Assembly: GCF_000236905.1 (NCBI RefSeq)
Contig: NC_016520.1
Coordinates: 682,001 to 746,000 of the forward strand
Direction: 5' to 3'
DNA: 64,000 bases
DNA from: Tetrapisispora phaffii CBS 4417
Lineage: Eukaryota > Ascomycota > Saccharomycetes > Saccharomycetales > Saccharomycetaceae
Below are positions 25,751 through 40,120 of this stretch, piece after piece. Both the position numbers and the translations under genes were made by a program. Position 1 is the first letter of the stretch. Each line of letters starts with the position of its first letter. The notes below the pieces were generated by a model that worked only from the letters and a program-made list of their open reading frames with translations, was not told where the DNA came from and searched no databases.

Positions 25751-28700
25751 GGGTCCACCAATCCTTGTTTTTTAATATATTCATTCACAATTAATCAGAA
25801 GATACTACATTGGGTTTGATTTTTTTTTCTTCCTTCAGTAAGATTTAAAGTCTGAGAAAAGTTATTGTTTTAATTCATTGCTCTTTTATTAAAATGTATG
25901 AGATATCTATTCTTAATTCAATGCTTAATTGAAGAATAACATGCATATAACTCGATGGAAAAAATACTAAAATTAAACATCTAAATATTTTATATATACA
26001 CGTATACTTTTGACAATAAAATATTCTTATTATCACTCTCGATAATACTGCGAAAAGGCTATTCCCTAGTTAGATTAAATTTGATAAATATCTGGTAATT
26101 GTTGGAATCTGTGTAACTCCAACATCGATCTCAATACTTATATTTTATTCTATAACATTTTATTCAAAGGAGTTTAACTGGGAATCCGTTATACTATTAT
26201 CCTAAAAATAAAAAACGCCAAAAATGTTTTCACAAAAAGCAAAACCTTGTTGGTATACTATACAAACTCTGTTACCTGGGATGCCGTTACTATGGCATTA
26301 ATGTTAACTAAAACGAAAATAAGCTTTAAATATGGTACTTCGTTTACCTTATAAATTGATTTTGTTGCAACATTTACAATTTAATTAGTGTCTACCTCCA
26401 ATTAATGCTTTTCATCGTGGTAAAACACTTACTCGTTTTTACGCTTTTTTATTAATTTAATTTTTATTCAACATGAGATGATGGAAACCCTAACTAAAGA
26501 GAAGATTATTATTAATCCTTGATCTATATCATTCAACAAGCAATGGCCACGGATTTATTTTCCCCTTTCATAATTTTTTTTTGATTTGAAACAAGAACGA
26601 TTCGATGTTTAAGATATTATATATGAAAATAATATCATTGTATATAAAGGACATAATATATCCAATGGTTTTTAAAATTTAACAAGTGTAAAAATATCAT
26701 TCGCTTTTCAAGTAGTTTTTTTTCTTCACAATCAACTCCAGATATCCTAACAGTGTTGGTCAAGAATATAGAATTGTGATATACTCTTCAAATGATAGGA
26801 ATTCATGTTTATATAAGCATATATATGTGTGAACAGAGTTGATTTCAATAAGTTGAATGTGACATTAATTCAAAACCAATGCATACACTCACTTATATTT
26901 GATGATTTTTTGAGGCAACAGGAATGTTCACCTTTCTATTCTGAAAAAAGTGGGCATTCGAGCATTTTAAATAGTGAGGCCATATACAAAGAGAGCAATT
27001 ATAATTAGTATACTATTGATTGAAATTTTTAATTCGATTTCCCATATAATAAACTGTTATTAAGAGGTATACAGCCGTTGATTCCAATATTTTTGACTTT
27101 ATCACATAAATGGAATTAAACATTTAACAATGGGCATCTAACTGAGTTTATCAAGGTGTCGGTAATTTTTTATTTGTTGACTATATTATTAAAGGAGTGA
27201 AAAAAAACAAAATTCAAAAACCAAAACCCGAATATCAATTTGTCGAAATAAACAAAATCCATCGGTTTTATTGTCAAAAGAGCGTCAGATTTTAGTGTTA
27301 AACTGATCAACCAATGATTTTCTAAAAAGATATGAATATTTTTGTTGTACAGATCTATTTTCATCCAGCAGCCAACACTCAAAAAATGAGAAACTTCGTT
27401 GCGACCATATTAGTACATAAACACGAGTTGTTAAAATAGTACTACAAGAAATGCCTATTGTTCCTCGGCTTTAACCAGATGATAATTCTTAGCAAAAGAA
27501 AAATGATTTGTTATGTGTCCAAATTCGGTAATTGTGAAGCCTCTATACATTCAGCAAGGAACATTATTTTTTTTTTTCGTTTCTATCAACGAAATAAATA
27601 ACGATTCAGCTTTAAAATCTGAATTTGTTTAAATTTATATGGTCTTATATCTATCTTCCTTTTCCCAGTCAATACAAAGGAGAGACAAGACAGCTAAAGA
27701 AACAATTTTCACATCCAGTATGACAAGAAGGAGGAGAGACAGAAAGAGAGAAAGAACTGTTTTTATACTCGCAATTTCAATAAGGTTGACATAATTGGCT
27801 GAAGTACACTTGTATCTAAAAAAGTTCTGCTTCATAACAATGAAGTTGAATATCTGTAAATTTGTTGCAAGAGTTAAGAGCATCACGTAGTTTTTTACTA
27901 ACAGAAGCCATCCATCCATCGATTTAACCAGAGACACATCGGGCGCTACTTATTATTATCACTAAATAAGGACAAAAATCATTTTTCAAGATTGTTAAAT
28001 TCAAGAGAGAATAATGAGGTATATTTCCCATAACTTTGGTTACTGAAAATTACCGTCTCAGGCAAAAGAGTTAAATATATGAAAACAAAGAAACCGGTTT
28101 CTTAGTTTTCATAGAAGGCTTCAGTGTTAGGGGGGAGCTGAACATCCATTAACCACCATATCATCATTATATGATATTATGTTCATCTACTACTAACTCT
28201 TCTTCTCTTAATGGGCCACTCGATGTATGTAATTAAAGCCATCAAAAATTCAAAGAGTTAAAGCACTCAACCTAATCCGGTTCATTTCGTTAAAATTCCT
28301 TGCATTCTATTACAGCATACGTTGTTTTCTTGCAGACCGTTAACGAATGAGCAAATCAATTCATTGGTTTATAACCCAAAATAGACAAAATGGGACTATT
28401 ACCATATCAAGTGTGCTGCACGAAGTCATCTTACTCTATGACACGATGATTAAGAAACTTCCGTGGGAATGGCTGTCCATCTTCTGCTGAAGAAGAAAGA
28501 AGAAGAAGAAAATGTTTGAACGGCATTGTTTGTAACTATGTCTCTTCTTACATCGCAATGTATTGCAATTACCAAAAAAAAAAAAAGATTTGGTAATTTT
28601 CCAAAACATAAAGAAAAAAGAAAGAAAAAAAATCAATACCAGGGTGTTTCCACGGAATGATCTAACTCAGGATAGCAGTTCTCTTTTCTTTTTTGCTGTT

Positions 28701-29741
28701 TCAGGAATTAGAATTGTTAATTTAATTTTCAAATAAAAACTCAAGCATCTGCATCACTTTGCACTAGCTACGAAGTTCTCTAGTTGGTTTCCGCAGCAAT
28801 CTACTTCTAAACCCAGACAACAGTCGGTTCTAATCATTTTCTGCATCTTATGCTTTTTTTTACCTCTATTTCTTACTTATGTATGGACTTCCCTTAAGCT
28901 TTCGAGATCATTCACAAAAATGAAACACACGCGCGCGCACAAAGTTCAAGAAAGTAATAACAAACAGTGTTTATGGCCGCTTTCGTCTTTTGTTTAAAAA
29001 TTTTGTCCAATCCTTTTTTGTTGTCTGCTTGTTTGCTTGTTATTATTACGTCTTGCTTGTTTTTTTGCTTTGTCTCGCTCGGTCTCTGTGTGTGTTTTTG
29101 AGGATGCATATCATTGGTAAGGAGGCAAGGTAGACAATTATTTTCTGAAAATAGAAACGTACAGTACAAACAAGGCAATTCCTGATATCTCATACATGTT
29201 GAAAATATCTAGAAACTTACAAGTTGAAATATATACCGTAGAGACAGAGACAAGGACAGAGTGATTGAAAAATATAAAATATTGAAAAACAACGAAAACT
29301 AAAAAGTATTGATCTTTACAGTTCAGAAATTAAAAACGAAATAGTAGTAACAGTTCACAATTGAATTGAAAAGAAAAATTATATTTATTTTAAATTTTTA
29401 AAGGTCAACTCAAACAACTTTCATATATATATGTATTGTCTTTACGGACATTTTTAAAAGAAAGTGGAAATGATATATATGTCTGCATATTGTTTATTAT
29501 TTGTTATCTGATGTTACTCTATTTCATTTAACCTGACTATAATTGAAATAAGGAGAAAGAATCTTTTGCATTTAAGTCTTTATTTGTATCTTAATTATTA
29601 TTAATATATATATATATATAATTTTATTTTATTTACTATTAAAAAATAATTATAGAATAGGCAAATAAAAACTTCATTCGGCATATTGTTTTGTAAATGT
29701 GTATTGATACACACAAATTTTGCAGTAGTTGCCAAATATAA
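25751..29741. other. 4-kb stretch without recognisable genes
   Basis: Both strands carry only short open frames (the longest, 27635-27937 minus, 100 codons, is hydrophobic low complexity). I found no tRNA box, intron signature or known protein fragment. The stretch holds AT-rich DNA, poly-A/T runs, a CG alternation (ACACGCGCGCGCAC, about 28926-28939) and a TA microsatellite at about 29603-29621. In S. cerevisiae, CDC53, LYS20/21 and RPP1B lie in the corresponding parts of the two tracks; none is present. Confidence 0.6.
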
Positions 29742-30857
29742 ATGTACAATAAAAATTCAAGCACAAGCACAATAGCTTATAAAAACATGATTAATCTAAA
29801 TAATAGTAACAATAATAGGAATACAAGGGAGGGTGACGGTGATAATAAAAAAATTCTGGATTTAAGGGCAGGTAATGATGGTGGAAATAGTATAGCTAAT
29901 AGGAATAAGCGCAGGAGATTGTTAACTTATCATTTAGCTACTCCAGAAGAACCAGAAAGAAACATGATTAATACAAATAGTGTCACCGCACAGAGTAAGA
30001 ATAATGTACTTAATGATTTTCAATCGGATAATGCTTTCTTACATAATATAATGGATGATAAAACAACAACACTTCATGCACCATCATTAAAGGAAACTAG
30101 AGAATTGGAGGTAAATATTTTGAAGACAGTTAGAGATTTGAAACGTTATAAAGAACTTAATAGTGATGGTGATGATACTGATCAAAAGGAACCTTTAGAT
30201 GTTGATAATATTATTAGTTTGTTGAGTAGATCGTTAACTGCAGTTTCCCACTGGACTTTACAATCTCAATTATCTTTGCTTTCAAAAGGATCTGAATTCA
30301 AAAATACAGTAGCGACAACAAATAATTTCGATAACTGTTTAAGAAGCCCTCCTATAATATCTTCAAAACAATCTCCAAAGCTAATGGAACCTTTCAATAG
30401 TAAAAATGTAGAGATACAAGGATCAATAATATTAAATGACTCTCCAATAAATGAAGCCGATACAAAAATACAAAAATCAAGTAAACCCATAAAGAAAAGA
30501 CCGTCACTTTCAGCAAATGATAATCTGCTTACAAATAAATCTCCAAAGACAATAAAATTTAATTATAACAACTACTACAATCTAAAAACAGTAAATCAAA
30601 AAATAGAAAATAAAATAAAGGTCAAGAAAAATATCAGTCCTTTCCAGACTCCATGCAATATAATTTTAATGAATTCACCACCAGGTGAATTAGAAGATAG
30701 TGACAAGGTTAGTAAGAATACACACAATAATGGACAATCCGAATATTTGCATTTAATAGAATCAAACAAACCACATCCAAGAATGAGACGCACTAGTGAC
30801 AATCCAGCAAAAAATGAGTACATAAGGGTTTTTCATTTAAAAAAAGTGAAATCATAA
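29742..30857 (+). CDS. Uncharacterised Asn/Lys-rich protein, positional counterpart of YDL129W
   Basis: 371 aa. No domain recognised. The N-terminus is Asn/Ser-rich, then a basic patch (NRNKRRRLLTYHLATPEEPER) that could be a nuclear signal, a helical segment with heptad-like spacing (SLKETRELEVNILKTVRDLK, about residues 115-134), a region DVDNIISLLSRSLTAVSHWTL, and a Ser/Pro/Lys-rich C-terminal half with SP motifs (SPKLMEP, SPKTIKF, SPFQTP) that are possible CDK/Pho85 sites. It lies between INH1/STF1 and the YDL180W gene; in S. cerevisiae, STF1 is followed by uncharacterised YDL129W (291 aa). The link is positional only. Confidence 0.6.
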   Translation: MYNKNSSTSTIAYKNMINLNNSNNNRNTREGDGDNKKILDLRAGNDGGNSIANRNKRRRLLTYHLATPEEPERNMINTNSVTAQSKNNVLNDFQSDNAFLHNIMDDKTTTLHAPSLKETRELEVNILKTVRDLKRYKELNSDGDDTDQKEPLDVDNIISLLSRSLTAVSHWTLQSQLSLLSKGSEFKNTVATTNNFDNCLRSPPIISSKQSPKLMEPFNSKNVEIQGSIILNDSPINEADTKIQKSSKPIKKRPSLSANDNLLTNKSPKTIKFNYNNYYNLKTVNQKIENKIKVKKNISPFQTPCNIILMNSPPGELEDSDKVSKNTHNNGQSEYLHLIESNKPHPRMRRTSDNPAKNEYIRVFHLKKVKS

Positions 30858-31544
30858 TTTTGTCTGATTGCACTCTTTCTTCTTCTTTTTCTTTTTTTTC
30901 ATAGCATTGACAAGATCCATTTTATCACAATAAAAAGGGATTTAAAGAACATTTTACAACAATAACTAAAATAACTGGATATCCGAAACAAGCATAATAA
31001 CTAATAAAATTTCAATGGGAAATAATTAACAATATCCTAATTGTAGACATTCACTTTCATTTCTAAAGATATTTATGTCATATTAATTCCCGATATGTAA
31101 CTATACTTTTAGACACTTAGAATATATACATTCATTTAAAATAATAATAACTATTTATTACTTTTATTATAACCATCTGATATTAAATATGATTTTTGAA
31201 AAATCTAATAGTTGTCACGTGATTTTTTGCAAGGAGTCCTGACATGTGAAAATTCAGGTTCCCCAAATATATTATATTTAAAAAGCAGCTGAGTTATACG
31301 TCGATTAGATTCAAATTTAAGAGAACAGTCATACTACAACTTAAATTCAATAGTTATCATTTGAAAACTGAATACAAAAAAATAACAATTCTATGCTGTA
31401 TAAATAAATGAATTGGTAGAAAAAAAGATTAACAGAATAAAAAAATTAGTAATCCATTGACCGGTTCAATATAATAATTTTGTAAATATTATTCACAGTT
31501 TATTAAAGGCACTCACAACTACACAAAAAACTCAATAAGTAATA
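30858..31544. promoter_or_regulatory. Upstream region of the YDL180W gene with a Cbf1-type box
   Basis: GTCACGTGA at 31214-31222 matches the Cbf1 consensus (RTCACRTG), about 325 bp before the ATG. No other site or gene recognised. Confidence 0.45.
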
Positions 31545-33308
31545 ATGGTTCGAATATGGCATTTGGCACAATACTATATGCCTTTGTTTAGCTCCAATAA
31601 ACCTATTATTACAATTACATCGATTATTGTAGCAGGGTCGATATATTTATTAGTATATTTGACATCTTCCTTTTTAATAACGCATTACTATAATGATCCA
31701 AATATGTTTATACCCAATTCACAAGATTACTTTAGGACATTATTATTAGGTTTATTTTCACCATTTTTATATTACTTCATAAAGAAGATTTTGCTTAATA
31801 TTAAAAATAAACAAATTATAACAAACATTGTTTTTGATTTCCCTTTAAATGATCTTTATATGTTTTTACTAATAATATGTTTAGCATATCCACAAACGCA
31901 AGATCTTTCAATAACAATAGATGATAGTGGTCCTGACTATGCATCCTTGGAATGGCATATAATCCCAAGGCAATCTTATCTATTTGGAATCTCATGGAGT
32001 TTGGGTGAGTTTTTGATTTCAATTTGTTCAAATATTTCCTTATTTGTAGAAGTTTTTGAAGAAACGGGAGAGGATGAATATGGAAATATATTGGATAACG
32101 CAAATGAAGACGATAACTATGCTGGCATTAAAAATACTAGGTTGCCATCAAAAAGTAGAGATGAAATCAGTCTTTCTCAATGTTTAAAAGTTAGATACAG
32201 TTCATCAACGTTATCAAATAATGTTTATTCATCCCTAAGTAAAACTGTTAACCCATCTTACGGAAGTACCAATAATAATGTCAAGAATCATGATGACCCT
32301 ACTAAAAATAAGGGAAAAGTGACATCCGCTGATGATGATTTCGAGAATAAAATGATTTTAGTAAACCCTTATGATAACTCACTAATAATTACAACAAAAA
32401 GCGGTACAAAAAAATTAAATGAACAAAGAAAGAATAAGCTAAATGAGAGAAATTTGAACAATAGTGATTCTCTTTATTTGAATGACATAGACGAAGTTGG
32501 AAGAATTCATTACTTTTATAGCATATCATCGACTGAACAATTCTTGAAACAGCTAGGAGCGATGAGTTTGATTATACTGAACAATATTCTGTTGCTAGTC
32601 GGTCAAAGTTTAATGTTGTCAATATACTTTATTTATGTCAGAGGCCATGAGCACTTATTCACAAAAGCAGTTAATTATTTCGGACAGAGATGGATTGGAG
32701 TTTTTTTATCGTTTGTCGTTCTCCCATTAATTTTAATTGACTTGTTATTCAGTATTATTCTATACTTTTGGAAGGATGTTGAATTTTTCCTAGAAGGAGA
32801 GGATAGTTACTCTGATTACGAAGATAATGGTATCTATGATGGTAATGGAAATATATTGATTAACCATAATTCAATCCAGGATTATACTTCTTTTGGAAAT
32901 AGCAAGCAACGTCCACATTCTAACCCAATACTTGATATATATAGATATAAAAATACCGATAACAAACAGCATCAAGATCTGGACATGAACATTAAAAATA
33001 GAGACAATAATGGTAGTGACGGAGATAAAAATTATGGCATTAACCAAGACAATAGTAGTAATCCGAATAATAATTTTCTATTAGCAGGTGCAGAAGGTAC
33101 TTCCATTGATAATATGATGTATTCGGATTCGACGTTTTATATCCATGAAGAGTATGGTTCAGGTGAACCAAGATTATTAAGAATCATTAAAAAAGGTATC
33201 GAAATTTGGAGAAACGGAGATAGAAACGATATTTTCTTATTTGTATTCTTGACCATCTACAGTATTTCCAACTTCATTGGAGGTCTAATATGTACAGTTT
33301 ACCAGTAG
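31545..33308 (+). CDS. YDL180W: YDL180W-type multispanning vacuolar membrane protein
   Basis: 587 aa (S. cerevisiae 547). Hydrophobic helices occur in three groups: residues ~20-45 (PIITITSIIVAGSIYLLVYL) and ~65-85, ~103-120 and ~150-165 in the N-terminal third, two around 340-365 and 385-410 (LILNNILLLVGQSLMLSIYF, then FLSFVVLPLILIDLLFSIIL), and one at the C-terminus (IFLFVFLTIYSISNFIGGLI). Two long hydrophilic loops rich in Asn, Asp and Ser separate them. S. cerevisiae YDL180W localises to the vacuole; its function is unknown. Order YDL180W then PCL9 is kept. Orthology rests on topology, length and position, since I recall little of the S. cerevisiae sequence. Confidence 0.8.
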   Translation: MVRIWHLAQYYMPLFSSNKPIITITSIIVAGSIYLLVYLTSSFLITHYYNDPNMFIPNSQDYFRTLLLGLFSPFLYYFIKKILLNIKNKQIITNIVFDFPLNDLYMFLLIICLAYPQTQDLSITIDDSGPDYASLEWHIIPRQSYLFGISWSLGEFLISICSNISLFVEVFEETGEDEYGNILDNANEDDNYAGIKNTRLPSKSRDEISLSQCLKVRYSSSTLSNNVYSSLSKTVNPSYGSTNNNVKNHDDPTKNKGKVTSADDDFENKMILVNPYDNSLIITTKSGTKKLNEQRKNKLNERNLNNSDSLYLNDIDEVGRIHYFYSISSTEQFLKQLGAMSLIILNNILLLVGQSLMLSIYFIYVRGHEHLFTKAVNYFGQRWIGVFLSFVVLPLILIDLLFSIILYFWKDVEFFLEGEDSYSDYEDNGIYDGNGNILINHNSIQDYTSFGNSKQRPHSNPILDIYRYKNTDNKQHQDLDMNIKNRDNNGSDGDKNYGINQDNSSNPNNNFLLAGAEGTSIDNMMYSDSTFYIHEEYGSGEPRLLRIIKKGIEIWRNGDRNDIFLFVFLTIYSISNFIGGLICTVYQ

Positions 33309-35084
33309 AGTCTATGCAGCTATATACCAATGTCTACTAGAAGCTCTATAAATTTCAGTTTAGTTAGGTATCATTTACATTTTTCTTATGTAGTGAGTTC
33401 AATTGAGCAATTGGCCCTGTAACTATTATATGCAGAGATAAAAAAAACACAGCAGAGCATGCCGATTAGTTACCCTCAAAGATATCATCCTTATTGTAAG
33501 CATCCATATTTGAGTCTAGCCATTTTTTTTCAACGAAATATCACAAAAGGTCTTTTGCAAGAGGCTAGAATAGTTGTCAAATCACACTACACCATCAATC
33601 GGGCGTAAAGAAGTAGATAATGTTAGGGTAATGAGTGATCAGCAGCCTCACATTTAGTCACGAAATCGCTTGAGTGCCCTTTTTTTTGTTAAATCCAATA
33701 AAATAAATTACCTGTTAGCTGGTCTCGAAATTTGCACTAAGCAGTGAGTACCGAGAGGCAAAAAAGAAAAGACCAAAAACAAAAGTTACTAGATACCCGT
33801 AGCAAAGAACAAAAGAAGGCTGGATCGAAATTATAGAATGAACACCCGCACAGGTAGACGCGCTCTCACACACGCTCTCCACGTCACCCAATGTTGGAAA
33901 CAAAAAAAGAAGTGTTACGAAAATGTTCTTAGAAATCTCCAGAGACCAAATCGCAAATATAACATTAACGTGCAAAAACGGTATGTGAATACGAAAAAGT
34001 GTAATTGGTTATACCCGATTAGGATGTTATAGATGTCCTAAAATGGAAATATGTTGTTTTGGCTAGCTCAGCTTTCTAAACACCAAAGAAAATTCAAGAT
34101 AATTTCGCGTAGGACCTAAAACGGAAAGTGACATACCATGCTGTTTATTTTAATAAATTTAGTTGGTTTCAAGATCGCCAACAAAACGCGCACGTGCAAA
34201 TAATATATTCACCTGTATCCAAGCTCGCGAGCTCGGTTTGAAATTATGTTGCACCACCGGCAGTATGTGAAAAAGGCAACTTTGTTATTGTTCCGAAATT
34301 TTTTATTAGCTATTATAGGTGATGATGAATCTAAAAATAGTATGGCAGGGTTCTTAATTCATGCGCTCAGCATTGAGAATCTTTCTTTAATTAGTGCTAA
34401 GCTATCCACCACCTCCACTACCACTGTAATGCAATCGCCGTCCATGGCTGTGATTAAATTATAGTACCTAAGAATTTAATTAAGGATATTAATTACGCTG
34501 GTTGATCTTCTTTTTTTCATTTCTGGCAAAGAGTTGTTTCGTGGATGTTTGAACAAGTACAACAGATTAGTTAATCTAATATCATTAAGTGTATATACAT
34601 GAAAAAATAGCACTGCATGAGCTAATCAGCTCCAATAGAATATGCCTTTGATAGGTACTTTTCTAAAGTATTGCCATTTGATTTTCTTTTTTTTGTTGTT
34701 TCAATACATTATACTATCTGTCAAAAGATATTCCATCCTCTTCTTAAGGATTTAGTTTATATANNNNNNNNNNNNNNNNNNNNGTTTATAACTGAATACT
34801 TGATGATTCGTTGTTAAGGCCAAATCTTTTTATAAACGTTTTATCCTCTTCTTCCATTTAAGATCGTTTGTCATATCTCAAAAAAGCTGACAGCAGAACG
34901 ATAAATACGTTACAGTAATAATAAAGTTCTTCCTTTTCTTTTTATTTTACATCCCCCATTCCATTCATTAACTTATTTTTCGTTTGTCTTTATTTTGCAT
35001 AGATCTAATTAATATTGACACATAGATCTCCAATCATTCGCTATAAAATATTAATAATAATAATATTTCACAGTTTATCACGTC
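33309..35084. promoter_or_regulatory. Long PCL upstream region with CG-rich motifs and an assembly gap
   Basis: No gene recognised. TTTCGCG at 34103-34109 (reverse CGCGAAA) is an SBF-type box; ACGCGCACGTGC at 34186-34197 holds CACGTG (34191-34196); AGCTCGCGAGCT at 34222-34233 is a 12-bp perfect palindrome. These cluster in ~130 bp of otherwise AT-rich DNA about 850 bp before the cyclin ATG, on the far side of the N run. Confidence 0.45.
34764..34783. other. Assembly gap (20 N)
   Basis: Twenty N bases, probably a fixed-size placeholder joining two contigs; the true distance and content are unknown. Confidence 0.99.
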
Positions 35085-35954
35085 ATGTCGGACTACGAGG
35101 CTCTATTGAAATTTAACAAAGTTCCAATAAATAAGGAAATGATCAATTACATTTGTGCCCTTACTGAATCTATCATTAACATTAAGAATAGTAACAGCAT
35201 GGTCTCCATTGCATTACCACCTCCTCCATTAGCTAAATTTATTAAAAATATTTGTGTGAAATCAAATGTGCAGACCCCAACTTTAATGGCAACAACTGTT
35301 TTATTAGAAAAATTGAAAAAAATTATACCATCAAATGTATATGGTATTGAATCTACAAGGCATAGAATTTTCTTAGGTTGTTTGATTTTATCTGCAAAAT
35401 CACTAAATGATTCATCACCATTGAATAAGCATTGGGCAAAATATACCGAAAGTTATATCCATTTACGTGAAGTTAACACCATCGAAAGGGAACTTTTGAA
35501 TTACTTTGATTGGAATGTCAGTATATCGCAAGAAGAATTATTCTCTTCTTTATCATATTTTTTGGAACCAATTAAACAAGACATGATGATGAAACAAAGA
35601 CAAAATTCTTTATTGATGAACATCCCATCAGTAAACTCATCCTCTATCCAATTACAAGAGGATCTTTCATGCATTAATCACCATAATAACATTCCACTCG
35701 AAGAGACAAAAACTTCTTTATTATCTTATTCGAATTCAGACTATTCATTACCTTCTCTGGCGTCGTTCCAATCTTATACAGACAAAGACCACTCTCCATC
35801 AAGTGTTGCTAGTAGTTTGGTTGATGAAGATAATATTTGTAACAATGATTCGATTGAGATCATTGATGAAATTAATTCCAAATACATTGACAACATTACC
35901 CAACATAATAAGATCACTATTAAAAGATCTGCAGCATTACATTCATTCTTCTAA
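35085..35954 (+). CDS. PCL2/PCL9: Pho85 cyclin of the Pcl1/2 group (Pcl2/Pcl9)
   Basis: 289 aa against 308 (Pcl2) and 304 (Pcl9). The cyclin box covers about residues 20-165: MINYICALTESIINIKN, then TPTLMATTVLLEKLKKIIP, RHRIFLGCLILSAKSLNDSS, NKHWAKYT and VNTIERELLNYFDWNVSIS, the order typical of Pcl1/2/9 cyclins. The C-terminal half is Ser/Asn-rich. These cyclins activate the CDK Pho85 in G1 for polarity and cell-cycle entry. PCL2 and PCL9 are ohnologs. The gene precedes CDC48 (the PCL2 context) and follows YDL180W (the PCL9 context), so it stands for the unduplicated locus. Confidence 0.92.
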   Translation: MSDYEALLKFNKVPINKEMINYICALTESIINIKNSNSMVSIALPPPPLAKFIKNICVKSNVQTPTLMATTVLLEKLKKIIPSNVYGIESTRHRIFLGCLILSAKSLNDSSPLNKHWAKYTESYIHLREVNTIERELLNYFDWNVSISQEELFSSLSYFLEPIKQDMMMKQRQNSLLMNIPSVNSSSIQLQEDLSCINHHNNIPLEETKTSLLSYSNSDYSLPSLASFQSYTDKDHSPSSVASSLVDEDNICNNDSIEIIDEINSKYIDNITQHNKITIKRSAALHSFF

Positions 35955-36293
35955 CTCTCGGTTTTAAAACTATATCAAAGAAGTCATTTACTAGTTCCCA
36001 AATTATGCATCCATTATATATAATTTATTCTTTTTAATTATTTTCTATTGGCAAATACAATATTTATGTAGTACAGATTCACTTTTATATGTGTATACTA
36101 TAAATTATATTTACGATATGACTAGAACTAGCCTGAACAAGTTAAGTTTCTAAATATAGCATAAGTAATGTATATGTATATTTATATGCAAATGATTAAC
36201 AAAAAACCTTAACATAATTAATTACTATTTTTCATTTATATGTAATTATATTGAACATTTCAAATTCCTATATACTCCAATATACATTCCAAA
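35955..36293. other. Convergent 3' spacer, PCL/CDC48
   Basis: AT-rich shared 3' region; TATATG/TATATA-type elements only. Confidence 0.55.
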
Positions 36294-39578
<3,285 letters not shown>

Positions 39579-40120
39579 TTATTCTAGAGACTCTAATTTC
39601 TTTAAGAGTTCTTTATGGTATTCACCTAACTTTTCGAAATCAGTTTCTTCTGTTGGCCATCCTATGATTAGACCAGATTCCTTGTCGAATTTTGGAATCA
39701 AATGGAAATGAACGTGATCGACTTCTTGATGTGCTAATTTACCATTGTTTTGTAAAATGTTGTACCCAAAACCGTCGGATCCGTCATTATCGATTCCTAA
39801 AACTTTTGTTAACTTCTTAGTAATTGGTAGTATATCGGTTAAATATTCATCAGGAATGTTATGCAATTTAGCACCGTGATATTTTGGAATGATTAAAGCA
39901 TGACCCTTCGAGGTTGGTTGAATATCTAAAAATGAATAAGTATATTCAGTTTCAATTAATTTAAAAGATGGAATTTCGCCTAAGTATTATCAAATTGAAA
40001 CTGTTAGTAAATTACTGATATAAAATATAAAACGAACCCTCGTCAATTAGTTTTCTAAACCATACCTTTAATGATTTTACAAAAAATGCAAGAAGCATCG
40101 TGCACTACCTTGGCTGACAT
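39579..40120 (-). CDS. HNT1: Hnt1, HIT-family adenosine phosphoramidase, two exons: 40066-40120 and 39579-39979
   Basis: Spliced, the minus strand gives 151 aa beginning MSAKVVHDASCIFCKIIKGE and continuing IPSFKLIETEY. The zinc-binding-type CIFCKII start, LDIQPTSKGHALIIPKYH, and the histidine triad HVHFHLI within HQEVDHVHFHLIPK identify a Hint-type hydrolase of AMP-lysine and AMP-NH2 conjugates. The 86-nt intron splits a Gly codon (G|GC) after IIK, as in S. cerevisiae HNT1. S. cerevisiae Hnt1 is annotated at 158 aa with a longer N-terminus; here the start corresponds to its internal MSA. It lies downstream of CDC48 on the same strand, as in S. cerevisiae. Confidence 0.96.
39980..40065 (-). 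other. HNT1 intron (86 nt)
   Basis: On the minus strand the intron begins GTATGG (40065-40060), has the branch site TACTAAC at 40009-40003 (branch A 40004) and ends ATACTTAG at 39980, 24 nt after the branch point. The sixth base of the 5' splice site is G instead of the usual T. Confidence 0.93.

Noticed and set aside
27635..27937. 100-codon hydrophobic frame in the 4-kb spacer
   Set aside because: Low complexity (Leu/Val/Ile runs), no family resemblance; length is possible by chance in AT-rich DNA.
28912..29193. 93-codon minus-strand frame in the same spacer
   Set aside because: No recognised domain, Lys/Gln-rich and overlapping a CG alternation; no supporting signals.
34246..34464. 72-codon frame upstream of the cyclin gene
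   Set aside because: No family resemblance, and it directly follows the palindromic promoter-like cluster; chance is more likely.
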